Shown: piece after piece, positions 26,281 to 36,643 of the stretch
Numbering within the stretch: position 1 is the stretch's first letter
Layout: each line of letters opens with the position of its first letter
From: Sphingobium herbicidovorans
Lineage (GTDB): Bacteria > Pseudomonadota > Alphaproteobacteria > Sphingomonadales > Sphingomonadaceae
Length of the DNA: 64,000 nucleotides
Direction of reading: 5' to 3'
Assembly: GCF_002080435.1 (NCBI RefSeq)
Contig: NZ_CP020538.1
Location: 434,001-498,000, forward strand
Notes under the pieces: generated by a model
The model's input: only the letters and a program-made list of their open reading frames with translations
What the model was told of the DNA's origin: nothing
Databases searched by the model: none
Program-made: the position numbers and the translations under genes

Positions 26281-27719
26281 GCCGCGCCCTGTACCAGCGA
26301 TCGGAACAGCGCGGCATAGCGCGTTGCGCTGTGGCTCCAGGAAAAGTCGGCGCGCATCCCTGCCCGCTGCATCGCCTGCCACTGCGCCCTGTCGCCATGC
26401 AGCCGGATCGTCCGCGCGATCGCACCGTGCAGCGCCAGCGGGTCGGCGGGCGGAAAGACGACCCCCGTCGCTGCACCCGCGCCCACCGCCGCCTCATTGG
26501 CATCGATCACTGTATCCGCAAGCCCGCCCGCCCGCGCAACCACCGGCACGCAGCCATAGCGCAGCGCATAAAGCTGCGTCAGCCCGCACGGCTCGAAGCG
26601 CGAAGGGATCAATATCGCGTCGCCACCTGCCTGCATCAAGTGCGACAAAGGCTCGTCATAGCCGATATGCGCACCCACCCGCCCGCGATGCCGGTCCGCC
26701 GCCGCCAGGAACGCGCCCTCCAGCGGATGATCGCCCGCTCCGAGCACCGCTAGCTTACCGCCCAATCCCACCAGATGGTCGATAGCCTGGGCGACCAGGT
26801 CCATGCCCTTTTGCCATGTCAGGCGGCTGACGATGATGAACAGCGGCGCATTGTCCTGATCCAGTCCGAAATGCTTTTCCAGCGCTCGCCGGTTGGCCGT
26901 CCGTCCGGCAAGGGAGCGCGCGGAAAAATGTCGCGCGATCAGGCCGTCGGCGGTCGGGTCCCAGATTGTCGTATCGACACCGTTCAATATGCCATGCAGC
27001 CGGTCGGCCCGGCCGTTGATCAGCCCGTCCAGTCCCATGCCCTGCGCTGGCGATCGGATTTCCTCGGCATAGGTTGGGCTGACCGTCGTGATCGCGTCCG
27101 CCGACACCAGCCCGGCCTTCAGATAGCCGATGCCGCCATAATATTCGACGCCATCGACGCCCCACGCCTCTGGCGGCAGCCCCAGCCCGGCGAACACGTC
27201 CGCCCCGAACCGTCCCTGAAAGGCAAGATTGTGGATCGTCACGACCTTGGGCACCGCATGTGCGGGACCAAAGCGCATATAGGCGGCCGTCATCGCCGCC
27301 TGCCAGTCATGGGCATGCACCAGCTGGGGACGCCAACCCTTGACGCCTTCAGCGGCGATATCCGCCCCAACCCGCGACAGCGCGGCGAAGCGACGCCAGT
27401 TATCGTTCCAGTCGGTCCCGGTCGGGTCGCCATAGGGCCCGCCTTCCCGATTGAAAAATTCGGGCGCGTCCAGCACCAGCAGGTCCAGTTCCCCGACCTT
27501 CGCCGCCAGCACTGACGCAGGCGCCCCGAACAGCGAGTCATAGCGTCGCACCGACTTTGCCCTGCCGAGGCGCGACATCAGCGAAGGATAGCCCGGCGCC
27601 AGCGTGCGCACGGCCATGCCATGATCCGCCAACGCGCCGGGCAACGCGCCCGTCACATCGGCCAGCCCGCCTGTCTTGATCAAGGGATAGATTTCGGACG
27701 CGACCGAAAGCAGCTGCAT
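26277..27719 (-). CDS. glgA: Glycogen synthase (ADP-glucose)
   Basis: A 480-residue GT5 glycosyltransferase that extends alpha-1,4-glucan from ADP-glucose. The start segment LLSVASEIYPLIKTGGLADV contains the ADP-glucose-binding KTGGLAD; the C-terminal part has IPSRFEPCGLTQLYALRYG. The ATG at 27719 begins right at the family N-terminus; a TTG 18 bp upstream is possible. It lies 25 bp past glgC and overlaps glgX by 4 bp. Confidence 0.95.
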   Translation of the reverse strand: MQLLSVASEIYPLIKTGGLADVTGALPGALADHGMAVRTLAPGYPSLMSRLGRAKSVRRYDSLFGAPASVLAAKVGELDLLVLDAPEFFNREGGPYGDPTGTDWNDNWRRFAALSRVGADIAAEGVKGWRPQLVHAHDWQAAMTAAYMRFGPAHAVPKVVTIHNLAFQGRFGADVFAGLGLPPEAWGVDGVEYYGGIGYLKAGLVSADAITTVSPTYAEEIRSPAQGMGLDGLINGRADRLHGILNGVDTTIWDPTADGLIARHFSARSLAGRTANRRALEKHFGLDQDNAPLFIIVSRLTWQKGMDLVAQAIDHLVGLGGKLAVLGAGDHPLEGAFLAAADRHRGRVGAHIGYDEPLSHLMQAGGDAILIPSRFEPCGLTQLYALRYGCVPVVARAGGLADTVIDANEAAVGAGAATGVVFPPADPLALHGAIARTIRLHGDRAQWQAMQRAGMRADFSWSHSATRYAALFRSLVQGAA

Positions 27720-27744
27720 CGACACTGTCTTGCTCAACTCCCCG

Positions 27745-29004
27745 TCAGCCCGCCAGCCGGTCGATCATATATTGCGTTATCAGGCACACGCCGCTGTCCG
27801 TCCGGCGAAACCGCAGCGCGTCATGGTCCGGGTTTTCGCCCACGACAAGCCCCGGCGGGATCACCACTTCGGAATCCAGCACGCATTTATGCAGCCGCGC
27901 GCCCCGCCCGATGACGCAATCGGGCATGATGATGCTTTCTGTGATGGACGAGAAACTATGCGTCCGCACCCCGGAAAACAGCAGGCTGCGGTGCAGCGCC
28001 GACCCGGACACGATGCACCCGCCCGCGATCAGCGAAGACGTCGCAGACCCGCGCCGACCCTCTTCATTATGCACGAACTTGGCAGGCGGCGTGACTTCGG
28101 AATAGGTCCATAATGGCCAGTTTCGGTCGTACAGGTCCAGTGACGGCACCACTTCGGTCAGGTCGATATTCGCCTGCCAATAAGCATCCAGCGTCCCCAC
28201 ATCGCGCCAATAGGGCACCGGTTCGCTCTCGGCCCGGACGCAGCTGCTCGAAAAGCGGTGCGCGACCGCCTTTCCATGTTTCACGATATGCGGAATGATA
28301 TCGCCGCCAAAATCGCGCCCGCTGTTCGGTTCGTCGGCGTCCCGCCGCAATTCCTCGATCAGGAAACGGGTGCGGAATACGTAAATGCCCATCGAGGCCA
28401 GCGCCACGCCGGGATTGCCGGGGATGCTGGGCGGCTTTTTGGGCTTTTCGACAAAGGCGGTGATGACGTCCTGTTCATCGACATGCATGACGCCAAAGCC
28501 GGTGGCGTCCCGCAACGGCACCTCCAGGCATCCGACCGTGACGTCAGCGCCACTGTCGACATGCTGCTGAAGCATCAGCTCATAATCCATCTTGTAGACA
28601 TGATCGCCCGCCAGGATGACCATATATTCGGGCGCATAGCTTTCGATGATGTCGATGTTCTGGAACACCGCGTCGGCCGTGCCTTCATACCATTGGCTTT
28701 CCGAAACGCGCTGGCTGGCCGGCAGGATGTCGAAGCTCTCATTGCGCTCTGGCCGCAGGAAGTTCCACCCGCGCTGCAAATGCCGGATCAGCGAATGCGC
28801 CTTGTACTGCGTCGCCACGCCCATGCGGCGGATGCCGCTATTGAGCGCGTTGGACAGGGCGAAGTCGATGATCCGGGCCTTTCCGCCGAAATGGACGGCG
28901 GGCTTGGCGCGACGGTCGGTCAGCTCGGCAAGGCGGCTGCCGCGCCCGCCTGCCAGGACATAGGCCATCGCGTCACGAGCGATCGGCTGATGTCTCGGTT
29001 GCAT
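27745..29004 (-). CDS. glgC: Glucose-1-phosphate adenylyltransferase
   Basis: A 419-residue ADP-glucose pyrophosphorylase, the committed and usually allosterically controlled step of glycogen synthesis. It has [39 protein letters not shown] and a C-terminal left-handed helix region with hexapeptide-like repeats ([18 protein letters not shown]). The start at 29004 is supported by AAGGAG 6 bp upstream. Confidence 0.96.
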   Translation of the reverse strand: MQPRHQPIARDAMAYVLAGGRGSRLAELTDRRAKPAVHFGGKARIIDFALSNALNSGIRRMGVATQYKAHSLIRHLQRGWNFLRPERNESFDILPASQRVSESQWYEGTADAVFQNIDIIESYAPEYMVILAGDHVYKMDYELMLQQHVDSGADVTVGCLEVPLRDATGFGVMHVDEQDVITAFVEKPKKPPSIPGNPGVALASMGIYVFRTRFLIEELRRDADEPNSGRDFGGDIIPHIVKHGKAVAHRFSSSCVRAESEPVPYWRDVGTLDAYWQANIDLTEVVPSLDLYDRNWPLWTYSEVTPPAKFVHNEEGRRGSATSSLIAGGCIVSGSALHRSLLFSGVRTHSFSSITESIIMPDCVIGRGARLHKCVLDSEVVIPPGLVVGENPDHDALRFRRTDSGVCLITQYMIDRLAG

Positions 29005-29053
29005 AGGGCTCCTTTCCTTCATGCCCGCGACCGCCTTCGCGCGTTCGTCGGCT

Positions 29054-31213
29054 TCAATGATCCAGTTCCAGCATCAGGGTCGCCAGCGGCGGAATGACGA
29101 TCTCTGCCCAACCATTATCATCCGCGAAAACAGACCCCAGATTGCCAGCACCGCTGCCCCCATAGTCAGCAGAATCGCTGTTCATGATCTCACGCCACCG
29201 TCCGGCGGCGGGCAGGTGGATGCGGTAATGGTGCCGCAGCGTCGGCGTATAATGGCTGATGACGACAATCGGCGCTTCACCCGGCGCTCGCCGCGCCCAT
29301 GCAAAGACGGAATCCGCAGCGGCGTCCACCAGCACCCATTCGACCCCCTCCACCTCGCAATCGCGCGCATGCAGCGCGGGGCGGGACCGGTAGAGCCGGT
29401 TGAGGTCACTTACCAGATGCTGCACCCCCTGATGCGGCCCATGTTCCAGCAGATGCCAGTCCAGCGCCCGCGCCTCGCTCCACTCCTGGCGCTGGGCGAA
29501 CTCCTGCCCCATGAACAGCAGCTTTTTGCCGGGATAACCCCACATCATCGCATAATAAGCGCGCAGCGTAGCGAACTTCTGCCAATCGTCCCCCGCCATC
29601 TTGTGCAGCAACGATCCCTTGCCATGCACCACCTCGTCATGGCTCAACGGCAGGACGAAATTTTCGGTAAAGGCGTAGAGCAGGCCAAAGGTGATGTCGT
29701 CATGATGATGGCGGCGATGCACCGGATCGCGCGCCAGATAGCGCAGCGTGTCGTGCATGAAACCCATATTCCATTTGAACCCGAAACCCAGCCCGCCTTC
29801 ATGCACCGGGTGCGATACCTTGGGCCAACTGGTCGATTCCTCGGCAATCGTCATGACACCGCGATGCGCGCCGTACAGCGCCTTGTTCATCTGCTGGATG
29901 AAATCGACCGCCTCGACATTCTCCCGCCCGCCTTGCGCATTGGGGATCCACTCGCCTTCCTTGCGCGAATAGTCGAGATACAGCATCGACGCGACCGCAT
30001 CCACCCGCAGTCCATCGACATGATAGCGCTCGGCCCAGAACAGCGCATTGTTGATCAGGAACTGCGCAACCTCCCGCCGCCCGAAATTGTAGATCGCGGT
30101 GTTCCAGTCGGGATGAAAGCCCTTGCGCGGGTCTTCATGCTCATAGAGCGCCGTCCCATCGAAGCGCGCCAGCCCATGCGCGTCGGTCGGGAAATGCGCG
30201 GGCACCCAGTCAAGTATCACGCCCACTCCGGCACGATGGGCGCCATCCACAAAGCGTGCGAAGCCGTCAGGCTCGCCGAACCGTGCCGTCGGGGCATAGA
30301 GGCCGGTCGTCTGATAACCCCAGCTCGGGTCATAGGGATACTCACTGACCGGCAGGAACTCGATATGGGTAAAGCCCATCCCCACCACATAGGGGATCAG
30401 ACGGTTCGCCAGTTCGTCCCAGCCCAGGAAATTCCCATGCTCGTCTTTCTGCCAGGATCCGGCATGAACCTCATAGATGGAAATCGCCTCACGCCGGGGA
30501 TCGACATTCGCCCAATAGTCGCGATGCCGCTCATCACCCCAGACATGACCGGGATGGTCGGCCACGATCGACGCCGTGGATGGGCGCAATTCCGACCGGA
30601 AAGCGAAGGGGTCAGCCTTCAACGGCAACAGCGCGTCGTCGGTCCCCATGATCTCGAACTTATATGGGCTGCCCGGTCCGACGTCGGGCAGGAATATCTC
30701 CCACACGCCTGCGTCCCGCCGCCGCCGCATCAATCCCCGGCGTCCGTCCCATTGGTTGAAGTCGCCGACCACCGACACACGTTTGGCGTTGGGCGCCCAT
30801 ACGGCGAAGTGGGTGCCTTCAACGCCTTCATGACTGATGAGATGCGCGCCCATCTTGTCGAACAGCCGCTCGTGCGACCCTTCAGCGAAATAATAATCGT
30901 CCAGCGGCCCCAGCACCGGGCCGAAGCCATAGGGGTCGATCATCTGATATTCGCCGCCATCGGCATAGGTTGCACGGTAACGCAGCGGCTGGCGCATTTT
31001 TATCGCCACCTTGCCGCAAAAAAGTCCCCGCGCATCGACCCGCGGCAATGTGCCGACCTGCTTACCATCCAGCCGATATGCCGTGACCTCCATCGCTTCG
31101 GGCAGCAGCACGCAGGCCGTGAAGCCCTTGTCCGCCGGATGAACGCCCAGCGTGGCGAAAGGATCGTCCTCCCGTCCCTCCAGCAGCCGCGCGATCTTTT
31201 CCGGCGTCAGCAC
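29054..31213 (-). CDS. glgB: 1,4-alpha-glucan branching enzyme
   Basis: A 719-residue GH13 branching enzyme introducing alpha-1,6 links. An N-terminal CBM48 region ([13 protein letters not shown]) is followed by [19 protein letters not shown], the catalytic regions [34 protein letters not shown] and [12 protein letters not shown]. The start is a GTG at 31213, because an in-frame stop lies close upstream, 19 bp after the glgP stop. Confidence 0.96.
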   Translation of the reverse strand: MLTPEKIARLLEGREDDPFATLGVHPADKGFTACVLLPEAMEVTAYRLDGKQVGTLPRVDARGLFCGKVAIKMRQPLRYRATYADGGEYQMIDPYGFGPVLGPLDDYYFAEGSHERLFDKMGAHLISHEGVEGTHFAVWAPNAKRVSVVGDFNQWDGRRGLMRRRRDAGVWEIFLPDVGPGSPYKFEIMGTDDALLPLKADPFAFRSELRPSTASIVADHPGHVWGDERHRDYWANVDPRREAISIYEVHAGSWQKDEHGNFLGWDELANRLIPYVVGMGFTHIEFLPVSEYPYDPSWGYQTTGLYAPTARFGEPDGFARFVDGAHRAGVGVILDWVPAHFPTDAHGLARFDGTALYEHEDPRKGFHPDWNTAIYNFGRREVAQFLINNALFWAERYHVDGLRVDAVASMLYLDYSRKEGEWIPNAQGGRENVEAVDFIQQMNKALYGAHRGVMTIAEESTSWPKVSHPVHEGGLGFGFKWNMGFMHDTLRYLARDPVHRRHHHDDITFGLLYAFTENFVLPLSHDEVVHGKGSLLHKMAGDDWQKFATLRAYYAMMWGYPGKKLLFMGQEFAQRQEWSEARALDWHLLEHGPHQGVQHLVSDLNRLYRSRPALHARDCEVEGVEWVLVDAAADSVFAWARRAPGEAPIVVISHYTPTLRHHYRIHLPAAGRWREIMNSDSADYGGSGAGNLGSVFADDNGWAEIVIPPLATLMLELDH

Positions 31214-31232
31214 CGGGGCATGCAGCCCGTCA

Positions 31233-33698
31233 TCACATTACCTTCCAGATATCGGTCGCATATTCCCTTATGGTCCGATCCGATGAAAACCACCCCATCC
31301 GTGCGACATTGTGGATCGCCAGCTTGGCCCATTGCGCCTGATCGCGCCAGACCGCATCGACATTTCGCTGCGCCGACGAATAGCTTTCGAAATCCGCCGC
31401 CACCATGAACCAGTCATGATCGTAGAGGCCCTGGACCAGATCGCGATATCGGCCAGGATCATCTGGAGAAAACACACCGCTGGCAATCGCCTGCAACGCC
31501 TGCCCCAGCTCACGGCTCTGCTCGATCACCTCACGCGGATTATAGCCGCTCGCGCGCCGCTCGTTCACCTCCTGCGCGGTTAGGCCGAATATGAAGATAT
31601 TGTCCTCGCCCACATGGTCGCGCATCTCCACATTCGCGCCGTCCAGCGTCCCGATCGTCAGCGCGCCGTTGACCGCGAACTTCATGTTGCCGGTGCCCGA
31701 TGCTTCCATGCCAGCAGTCGAAATCTGCTCCGACAGGTCTGCCGCCGGTATCATCATCTCGGCCATCGACACATTGTAATTGGGCACGAACTGCACCTTC
31801 AGCAGCCCCTGCACCGCCGGGTCGTGATTGATTGCTCTGGCGACATCGCCCGCCAGCTTTATGATCAGTTTGGCGTTGTGATAGCTGGGCGCGGCCTTAC
31901 CGCCGAACAGCTTGACGCGCGGCACCCAGTCCTTCTCGGGATGCGACCGGATCTGGTCATACAGCGCCACCGCCTCGATGATGTTCAGCAGTTGCCGCTT
32001 ATACTCGTGAATGCGCTTGATCTGGATATCGAACAGCGCGTCCGGGTTGATCCGCGCATTCACGCGGCTCCGCAGCAGCTCTGCCAGCGCAACCTTGTTC
32101 GCCCGCTTCACGGCCAGGAATTTCTCCTGAAAGGCGCTGTCGTCGGCAAAGCGGTCGAGATCGCGCAACGCCTCGGGATCATCCATGAACCGGTCGCCAA
32201 TCGCTTCGCGGACCAGTCCGAACAGGCCGGGATTGCATTGCATCAGCCAGCGGCGGAAAGTGACGCCGTTGGTCTTGTTGTTGATCCGCGCCGGATACAG
32301 CCGGTGGAAATCGGCGAACACCGTTTCCTTCATCAACTCGGTATGCAGCGCCGACACGCCGTTGACGCTGTGTGATCCGGCAAAGGCCAGATTGCCCATG
32401 CGCACCCGTCGCTCGCCGCCTTCGTCGATCAGCGAGATCGCGCCGATCGCCCTGTCGTCAAAATGTCCCGACCGCCGCGCTTCGCCCAGCAGGCGGCTGT
32501 TCACCGCATAGACGATCTGCATGTGCCGGGGCAGCAGCCGCTCGAACAACGGCACGGGCCAGCTTTCCAGCGCCTCGGGCAACAGCGTGTGGTTGGTATA
32601 GCTGAACGTCTGCCGTGTAATGTCCCACGCTTCGTCAAAGTCGATCCCGTGATCGTCCAGCAAAATGCGCATCAACTCCGCCACGGCGACGGCAGGATGC
32701 GTGTCGTTAAGCTGGATGGCGGCCTTGTCCGCCAACGTCCTTACGTCGCCAAAATATTGCTGATGCCGCCGCACAATGTCCTGCAAGGAAGCGGACGAGA
32801 AGAAATATTCCTGCCTCAGCCGCAGTTCCTGCCCTGCCGGTGAACTGTCAGCCGGATACAATACCCGTGTCAGCGATTCCGCCCGATTGCTCTCGGCCAG
32901 CGCGCCCAGATGGTCGCCCGCATTGAACCGGTCGAGCAGGATGGGGTCGATGGGCTGCGCTTCCCACAGCCGCAGCGTGTTGACGCGCTTGCCCCGCCAG
33001 CCTGCTATCGGCGTGTCGTAGGGCGTCGCGATCACCCGTTCGCTCGGCCGCCAATGCATCTGGTGAGGGCCTGCCTCATCGTCATCGGCAGGATCGACAC
33101 GGCCACCAAAGCCGATCTCATAGCTCGCCTCGCGCCGCTCAAACTCCCACGGATTGCCATGCGTCAGCCAGGTTTCGGGCAGTTCCACCTGCCACCCGTC
33201 CGAAATCTCCTGCCGGAACATGCCGTTCACATAGCGGATGCCATAGCCATAGGCAGGCACGTCCACGGTCGCCATGCTTTCCATGAAGCACGCCGCCAAC
33301 CGCCCCAGGCCGCCATTGCCCAGCGCCGCGTCCGGCTCCAGCGCCGCGATGATATCAATGTCCACGCCCAGCGAGCTTAGCGCCGCCTGCACATCGTCCA
33401 GCATTTCCATGTTGGACGCCGCATCGCGCATCAGCCGCCCGATCAGGAACTCCAGGCTCAGATAATAGACCCGCCGCCCCTGTTCCTCATAGGTTTTCTG
33501 CGTGGAGGCGATCCACGCATCGATCACCCGGTCGCGGATCGACAGGATCACCGCGTGCAACCAATCGTGGGGCTTTGCCGCTTCTGCATTCTTGCCCAGC
33601 CGATAGGTCAGCCGCTCGACGATCTCATGGGCAAGGGCCTGCGGGTCGACTTGCCGGGGCGCGGGCTTGGGAAGCGTGGCGTTGCCTTTGAGGTTCAT
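31233..33698 (-). CDS. glgP: Glycogen/starch phosphorylase
   Basis: An 821-residue GT35 phosphorylase releasing glucose 1-phosphate. It shows YYLSLEFLIGR, GNGGLGRLAACF, and the PLP lysine in EASGTGNMKFAVNGALTIGT near the C-terminus. The ATG at 33698 has AGGGGA upstream; longer frames start without support. It leads the operon glgP-glgB-glgC-glgA-glgX, so breakdown and synthesis genes share one transcript. Control must then be partly at enzyme level. Confidence 0.96.
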   Translation of the reverse strand: MNLKGNATLPKPAPRQVDPQALAHEIVERLTYRLGKNAEAAKPHDWLHAVILSIRDRVIDAWIASTQKTYEEQGRRVYYLSLEFLIGRLMRDAASNMEMLDDVQAALSSLGVDIDIIAALEPDAALGNGGLGRLAACFMESMATVDVPAYGYGIRYVNGMFRQEISDGWQVELPETWLTHGNPWEFERREASYEIGFGGRVDPADDDEAGPHQMHWRPSERVIATPYDTPIAGWRGKRVNTLRLWEAQPIDPILLDRFNAGDHLGALAESNRAESLTRVLYPADSSPAGQELRLRQEYFFSSASLQDIVRRHQQYFGDVRTLADKAAIQLNDTHPAVAVAELMRILLDDHGIDFDEAWDITRQTFSYTNHTLLPEALESWPVPLFERLLPRHMQIVYAVNSRLLGEARRSGHFDDRAIGAISLIDEGGERRVRMGNLAFAGSHSVNGVSALHTELMKETVFADFHRLYPARINNKTNGVTFRRWLMQCNPGLFGLVREAIGDRFMDDPEALRDLDRFADDSAFQEKFLAVKRANKVALAELLRSRVNARINPDALFDIQIKRIHEYKRQLLNIIEAVALYDQIRSHPEKDWVPRVKLFGGKAAPSYHNAKLIIKLAGDVARAINHDPAVQGLLKVQFVPNYNVSMAEMMIPAADLSEQISTAGMEASGTGNMKFAVNGALTIGTLDGANVEMRDHVGEDNIFIFGLTAQEVNERRASGYNPREVIEQSRELGQALQAIASGVFSPDDPGRYRDLVQGLYDHDWFMVAADFESYSSAQRNVDAVWRDQAQWAKLAIHNVARMGWFSSDRTIREYATDIWKVM

Positions 33699-33799
33699 GA
33701 CTTCGGGTCCCCTTGGCTGAATTCGAACCCGATGATTGCACAGCCCGCTCATCCGCGCCAACAGCAAATTTTGCAGCGCAGCATAATCTTCAAAACTGA

Positions 33800-34999
33800 T
33801 CAGCACCGCGTCTCGATGATCGCCCTGCGTAGGCCTTCGCGCAATTCGCGGCGCACGGGATAGGCATTGGAAGGCAAATGCTGCGTCATCAGCAAACCGA
33901 TGATTTTCTCGCCCGGATCGACGACGAAGAAGGTCGAAAATACACCGCCCCAGAAATATTCGCCGCTCGTCAGATCGGTGGCAACGCCCAGGCCAAACCC
34001 CACCCCCGCATAATCCGCTTCGCTGAACATGGACGCCGAATGACGGGCAAGGTCTCCGCCGCCGGGCAAGTGATTGGCGTGAATACTGGCGACCGTCCCG
34101 CTCTGCACCAGGCGCACGCCATCCAGTTCGCCACCCCGCATCAGCATTCGCGCGAAACGATGATAGTCCTCCGCTGTCGATATCAGCCCGCCGCCCCCTG
34201 AACGAAAGCGCAACCGCCGTCGCCAGCCGCTACGCGAACCGCGATCGTATAGCGACAGCCGCCCGTCCGGGCCGAGCTGCCACGCGTCCGTCATCCGATC
34301 CACCTTCTCCTCAGGCAGCTCGAAAAACGTATCCCGCATGCCGAGCGGGGCGAAGATGCGCTCGGCGAAAAAGGCTTCCAGCGTCTGACCGCTCAGCCGT
34401 TCCACCACCACGCCCAGCACATCGGTTGAAACGGAATAATTCCAGCGTTCGCCGGGCGAAAACTCCAGCGGCAACCCTGCCAGCGCCTCGATAAATTCAT
34501 CGCCGCTGCGCTTCTGCTGAAATTCATCCAGACCCAGTTCGCGGTAGCGCCCATCGATCGCCGTCTGGCGTTGCAAACCATAGGTCAGGCCGGACATATG
34601 CCGCAGCAGGTCGATCATCCGCATCGGCTGGCGCAGCGGCTGCTTGTCCCTCCCCACGCGCAGCCCTGAAAATTCCGGCAGGACATTTGTCACCGGGTCG
34701 CCCAGAGCGACAAGCCCCTGCTCGACCAGCATCATGAAGGCGAGCGATGTGACCGGCTTCGTCATCGACGCAATCCGAAACAGCGAGTCCTCCGCCAGCG
34801 GCTCGCCCGTCGCCCGGCTCATGCCACTGACATGCGACAGCAGCACGCGCTCGTCCCGCGACACCAGCAGCCGCAAATGGGGAAGCTTGCCTGTCGCGAC
34901 ATAATTGTCGTGCAGGGCGTCAGCCAGCGCTCTCAACCGCGCCGCGTCTATCCCGCACGCTTCCGCTGCCGCTACGTCAACTCTGGTCGTCGCCTGCAT
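33800..34999 (-). CDS. Serine hydrolase (beta-lactamase class C/EstB-like)
   Basis: A 399-residue protein of the serine beta-lactamase superfamily with SMTK (S-x-x-K nucleophile motif) near residue 75 and YSVSTDVLG in the position of the Y-x-N motif. The third motif is less clear (WGGVFSTFFVVDP). There is no obvious signal peptide, so a cytoplasmic esterase such as EstB is more likely than a resistance enzyme. The ATG at 34999 has GGAGGAA upstream. It precedes the glycogen operon by about 100 bp and is divergent from the sigma factor gene. Confidence 0.85.
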   Translation of the reverse strand: MQATTRVDVAAAEACGIDAARLRALADALHDNYVATGKLPHLRLLVSRDERVLLSHVSGMSRATGEPLAEDSLFRIASMTKPVTSLAFMMLVEQGLVALGDPVTNVLPEFSGLRVGRDKQPLRQPMRMIDLLRHMSGLTYGLQRQTAIDGRYRELGLDEFQQKRSGDEFIEALAGLPLEFSPGERWNYSVSTDVLGVVVERLSGQTLEAFFAERIFAPLGMRDTFFELPEEKVDRMTDAWQLGPDGRLSLYDRGSRSGWRRRLRFRSGGGGLISTAEDYHRFARMLMRGGELDGVRLVQSGTVASIHANHLPGGGDLARHSASMFSEADYAGVGFGLGVATDLTSGEYFWGGVFSTFFVVDPGEKIIGLLMTQHLPSNAYPVRRELREGLRRAIIETRC

Positions 35000-35145
35000 T
35001 CTTCCTCCAAACGCGCCCTGCCTTCTCCGGCCAGGAGCGCCCCGCTTCAAGGACAATGGCGGCTACCGCCTTCGCTTGTCCATTGCCAAAGCCCTACCCC
35101 GCCCTCTATTTCAACCCGCCTCATCAGCACGGGACCCGAACGGGC

Positions 35146-35658
35146 ATGGCCACTGGCCTATCATCGATATTTCTGGCGAACCGCCCTGCGTTGCTGCGCT
35201 TCCTGCGCGCGCGCGGCGCGGGGGACGACGCCGAGGATCTGTTGCAGGACATGTGGATGAAGCTGGAGGCCAAGGATCTTGGCCCCATCGCAGATCCGCT
35301 GCCCTATCTGTACCGGATCGCGAACAATCTGATGCTCGACCGCTATCGCTCCGCCACCCGCCGGGGAAAAAGAGAGCAGGACTGGGCGGAAGGCGCCGGT
35401 GGCGTCATGGCCGACCCCGGCCAAACCGCCAGCGTCGATGAACGGATGATCCTGGCCGAGCGTCTGCAAGAGGCCGAAGCCGTGCTGCGCGACCTTGGCC
35501 CGCGCGTCGAACTTGTCTTTCGCCGGTTTCGGATCGAAGGCGTCGGGCAGCGGATGATCGCGGAGGAACTGGGCGTCAGCCTGACCACGGTGGAGAAGGA
35601 TCTGCAAAAGGCATATCGCGCGCTGATGACCCTTCGGCAAAGGCTGGATACGGAATGA
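35146..35658 (+). CDS. ECF sigma factor, FecI-like
   Basis: A 170-residue sigma factor with only regions 2 and 4. Region 2 includes DDAEDLLQDMWMKLE and YLYRIANNLMLDRYR; region 4 includes LGPRVELVFRRFRIEG and the helix-turn-helix MIAEELGVSLTTVEKDL. It is followed by fecR and a TonB receptor with an STN domain, the order of cell-surface signalling units in which the receptor signals through FecR to free the sigma factor. The start at 35146 was chosen for family length; the frame is open 90 bp upstream. Confidence 0.93.
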   Translation: MATGLSSIFLANRPALLRFLRARGAGDDAEDLLQDMWMKLEAKDLGPIADPLPYLYRIANNLMLDRYRSATRRGKREQDWAEGAGGVMADPGQTASVDERMILAERLQEAEAVLRDLGPRVELVFRRFRIEGVGQRMIAEELGVSLTTVEKDLQKAYRALMTLRQRLDTE

Positions 35659-35695
35659 GCAAGCTGGCGGCGTCTCTCGCGGCAAGGGGTCGTAT

Positions 35696-36643
35696 ATGAC
35701 AGGGGCCAACCTGATGTTGCACGAGGAAGCGCTCGGATGGGTCATCCGCACGCGCGATCCGGATTTTATGGATTGGGACGCCTTCACCCTATGGCTGGAG
35801 GCTGACCCTGCACATGTGTCTGCCTATGATGAACTGATGGCGGCAGATGCCGACCTGGCGGACATCGTGCCTGCCGATCCGGTCTTTCCCTCAACGCCCG
35901 CCAACGATCTCGGTCAACGGCAATGGATGCCGATGCGATGGATCGGCGGCGGGGCGATGGCGGCGGCTCTGGTCGCCGCGCTTTCGATCGCCAGCTGGAA
36001 CCGCTCCGACATCTACACCATCACCACCCGTCCCGGCGAAACGCGCAGCATCGCTCTGGACGACGGCACGCGCATCGACATGAACGGCGGCACGACGCTG
36101 CGGCTGGATCATAAGGACAGCCGCTTCGCCGCGCTGGACAGCGGAGAAGCCGCCTTCACCGTGCGCCATGACGCCAGCGATCCGTTCCGCGTCACCGTGG
36201 GCGACGCTGTGTTCGAAGATGCGGGCACCGTATTCAATATCGTCCATAGCACAGGCGCGACGCGCATCGGCGTGTCGGAAGGCGAGGTCATCTATAACCC
36301 GCAGGCGCAGGCCATCGCCCTCCCCGCCGGTCGCGGGCTGACGCGGGACGCCAGCGGGCTGCACGTCATGAATGTAGCCCCCGACACGGTCGCAAGCTGG
36401 CGTCAGGGCCGGCTCAGCTACGACAACATGCCCGTGACGCAGATCAGCGCAGACATCGCCCGGTCGCTGGGCGTCCGCGTCACCGCAACTCCGGCGGCAG
36501 GGGCGACGCGCTTCACCGGGACCATACGGATCGATCGTAACGCCCCCCGGTTTTTCGCCGCCGCCGCCCCTCTCATGGGCCTTTCCGCCGTCCGGCAAGG
36601 CGACGGCTGGCTGTTGAAGGAAGGGGATGCACCGGCACGCTGA
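35696..36643 (+). CDS. FecR family anti-sigma regulator
   Basis: A 315-residue inner-membrane regulator. The N-terminal DUF4880-like part (EEALGWVIRTRDPDFMDW, WLEADPAHVSAYDEL) would bind the sigma factor, a membrane helix lies near residues 82-97 (GGGAMAAALVAALSIA), and a FecR domain follows (RPGETRSIALDDGTRIDMNG, AFTVRHDASDPFRV). The C-terminal part, about 245-310, looks like a secretin/STN-type periplasmic domain for receptor contact. It overlaps the receptor gene by 17 bp. Confidence 0.93.
   Translation: MTGANLMLHEEALGWVIRTRDPDFMDWDAFTLWLEADPAHVSAYDELMAADADLADIVPADPVFPSTPANDLGQRQWMPMRWIGGGAMAAALVAALSIASWNRSDIYTITTRPGETRSIALDDGTRIDMNGGTTLRLDHKDSRFAALDSGEAAFTVRHDASDPFRVTVGDAVFEDAGTVFNIVHSTGATRIGVSEGEVIYNPQAQAIALPAGRGLTRDASGLHVMNVAPDTVASWRQGRLSYDNMPVTQISADIARSLGVRVTATPAAGATRFTGTIRIDRNAPRFFAAAAPLMGLSAVRQGDGWLLKEGDAPAR

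Noticed and set aside
29021..31408. A 795-codon open frame on the plus strand opposite glgB
   Set aside because: Its composition is that of an antisense shadow of glgB; there is no domain, no ribosome site, and glgB has all catalytic motifs.
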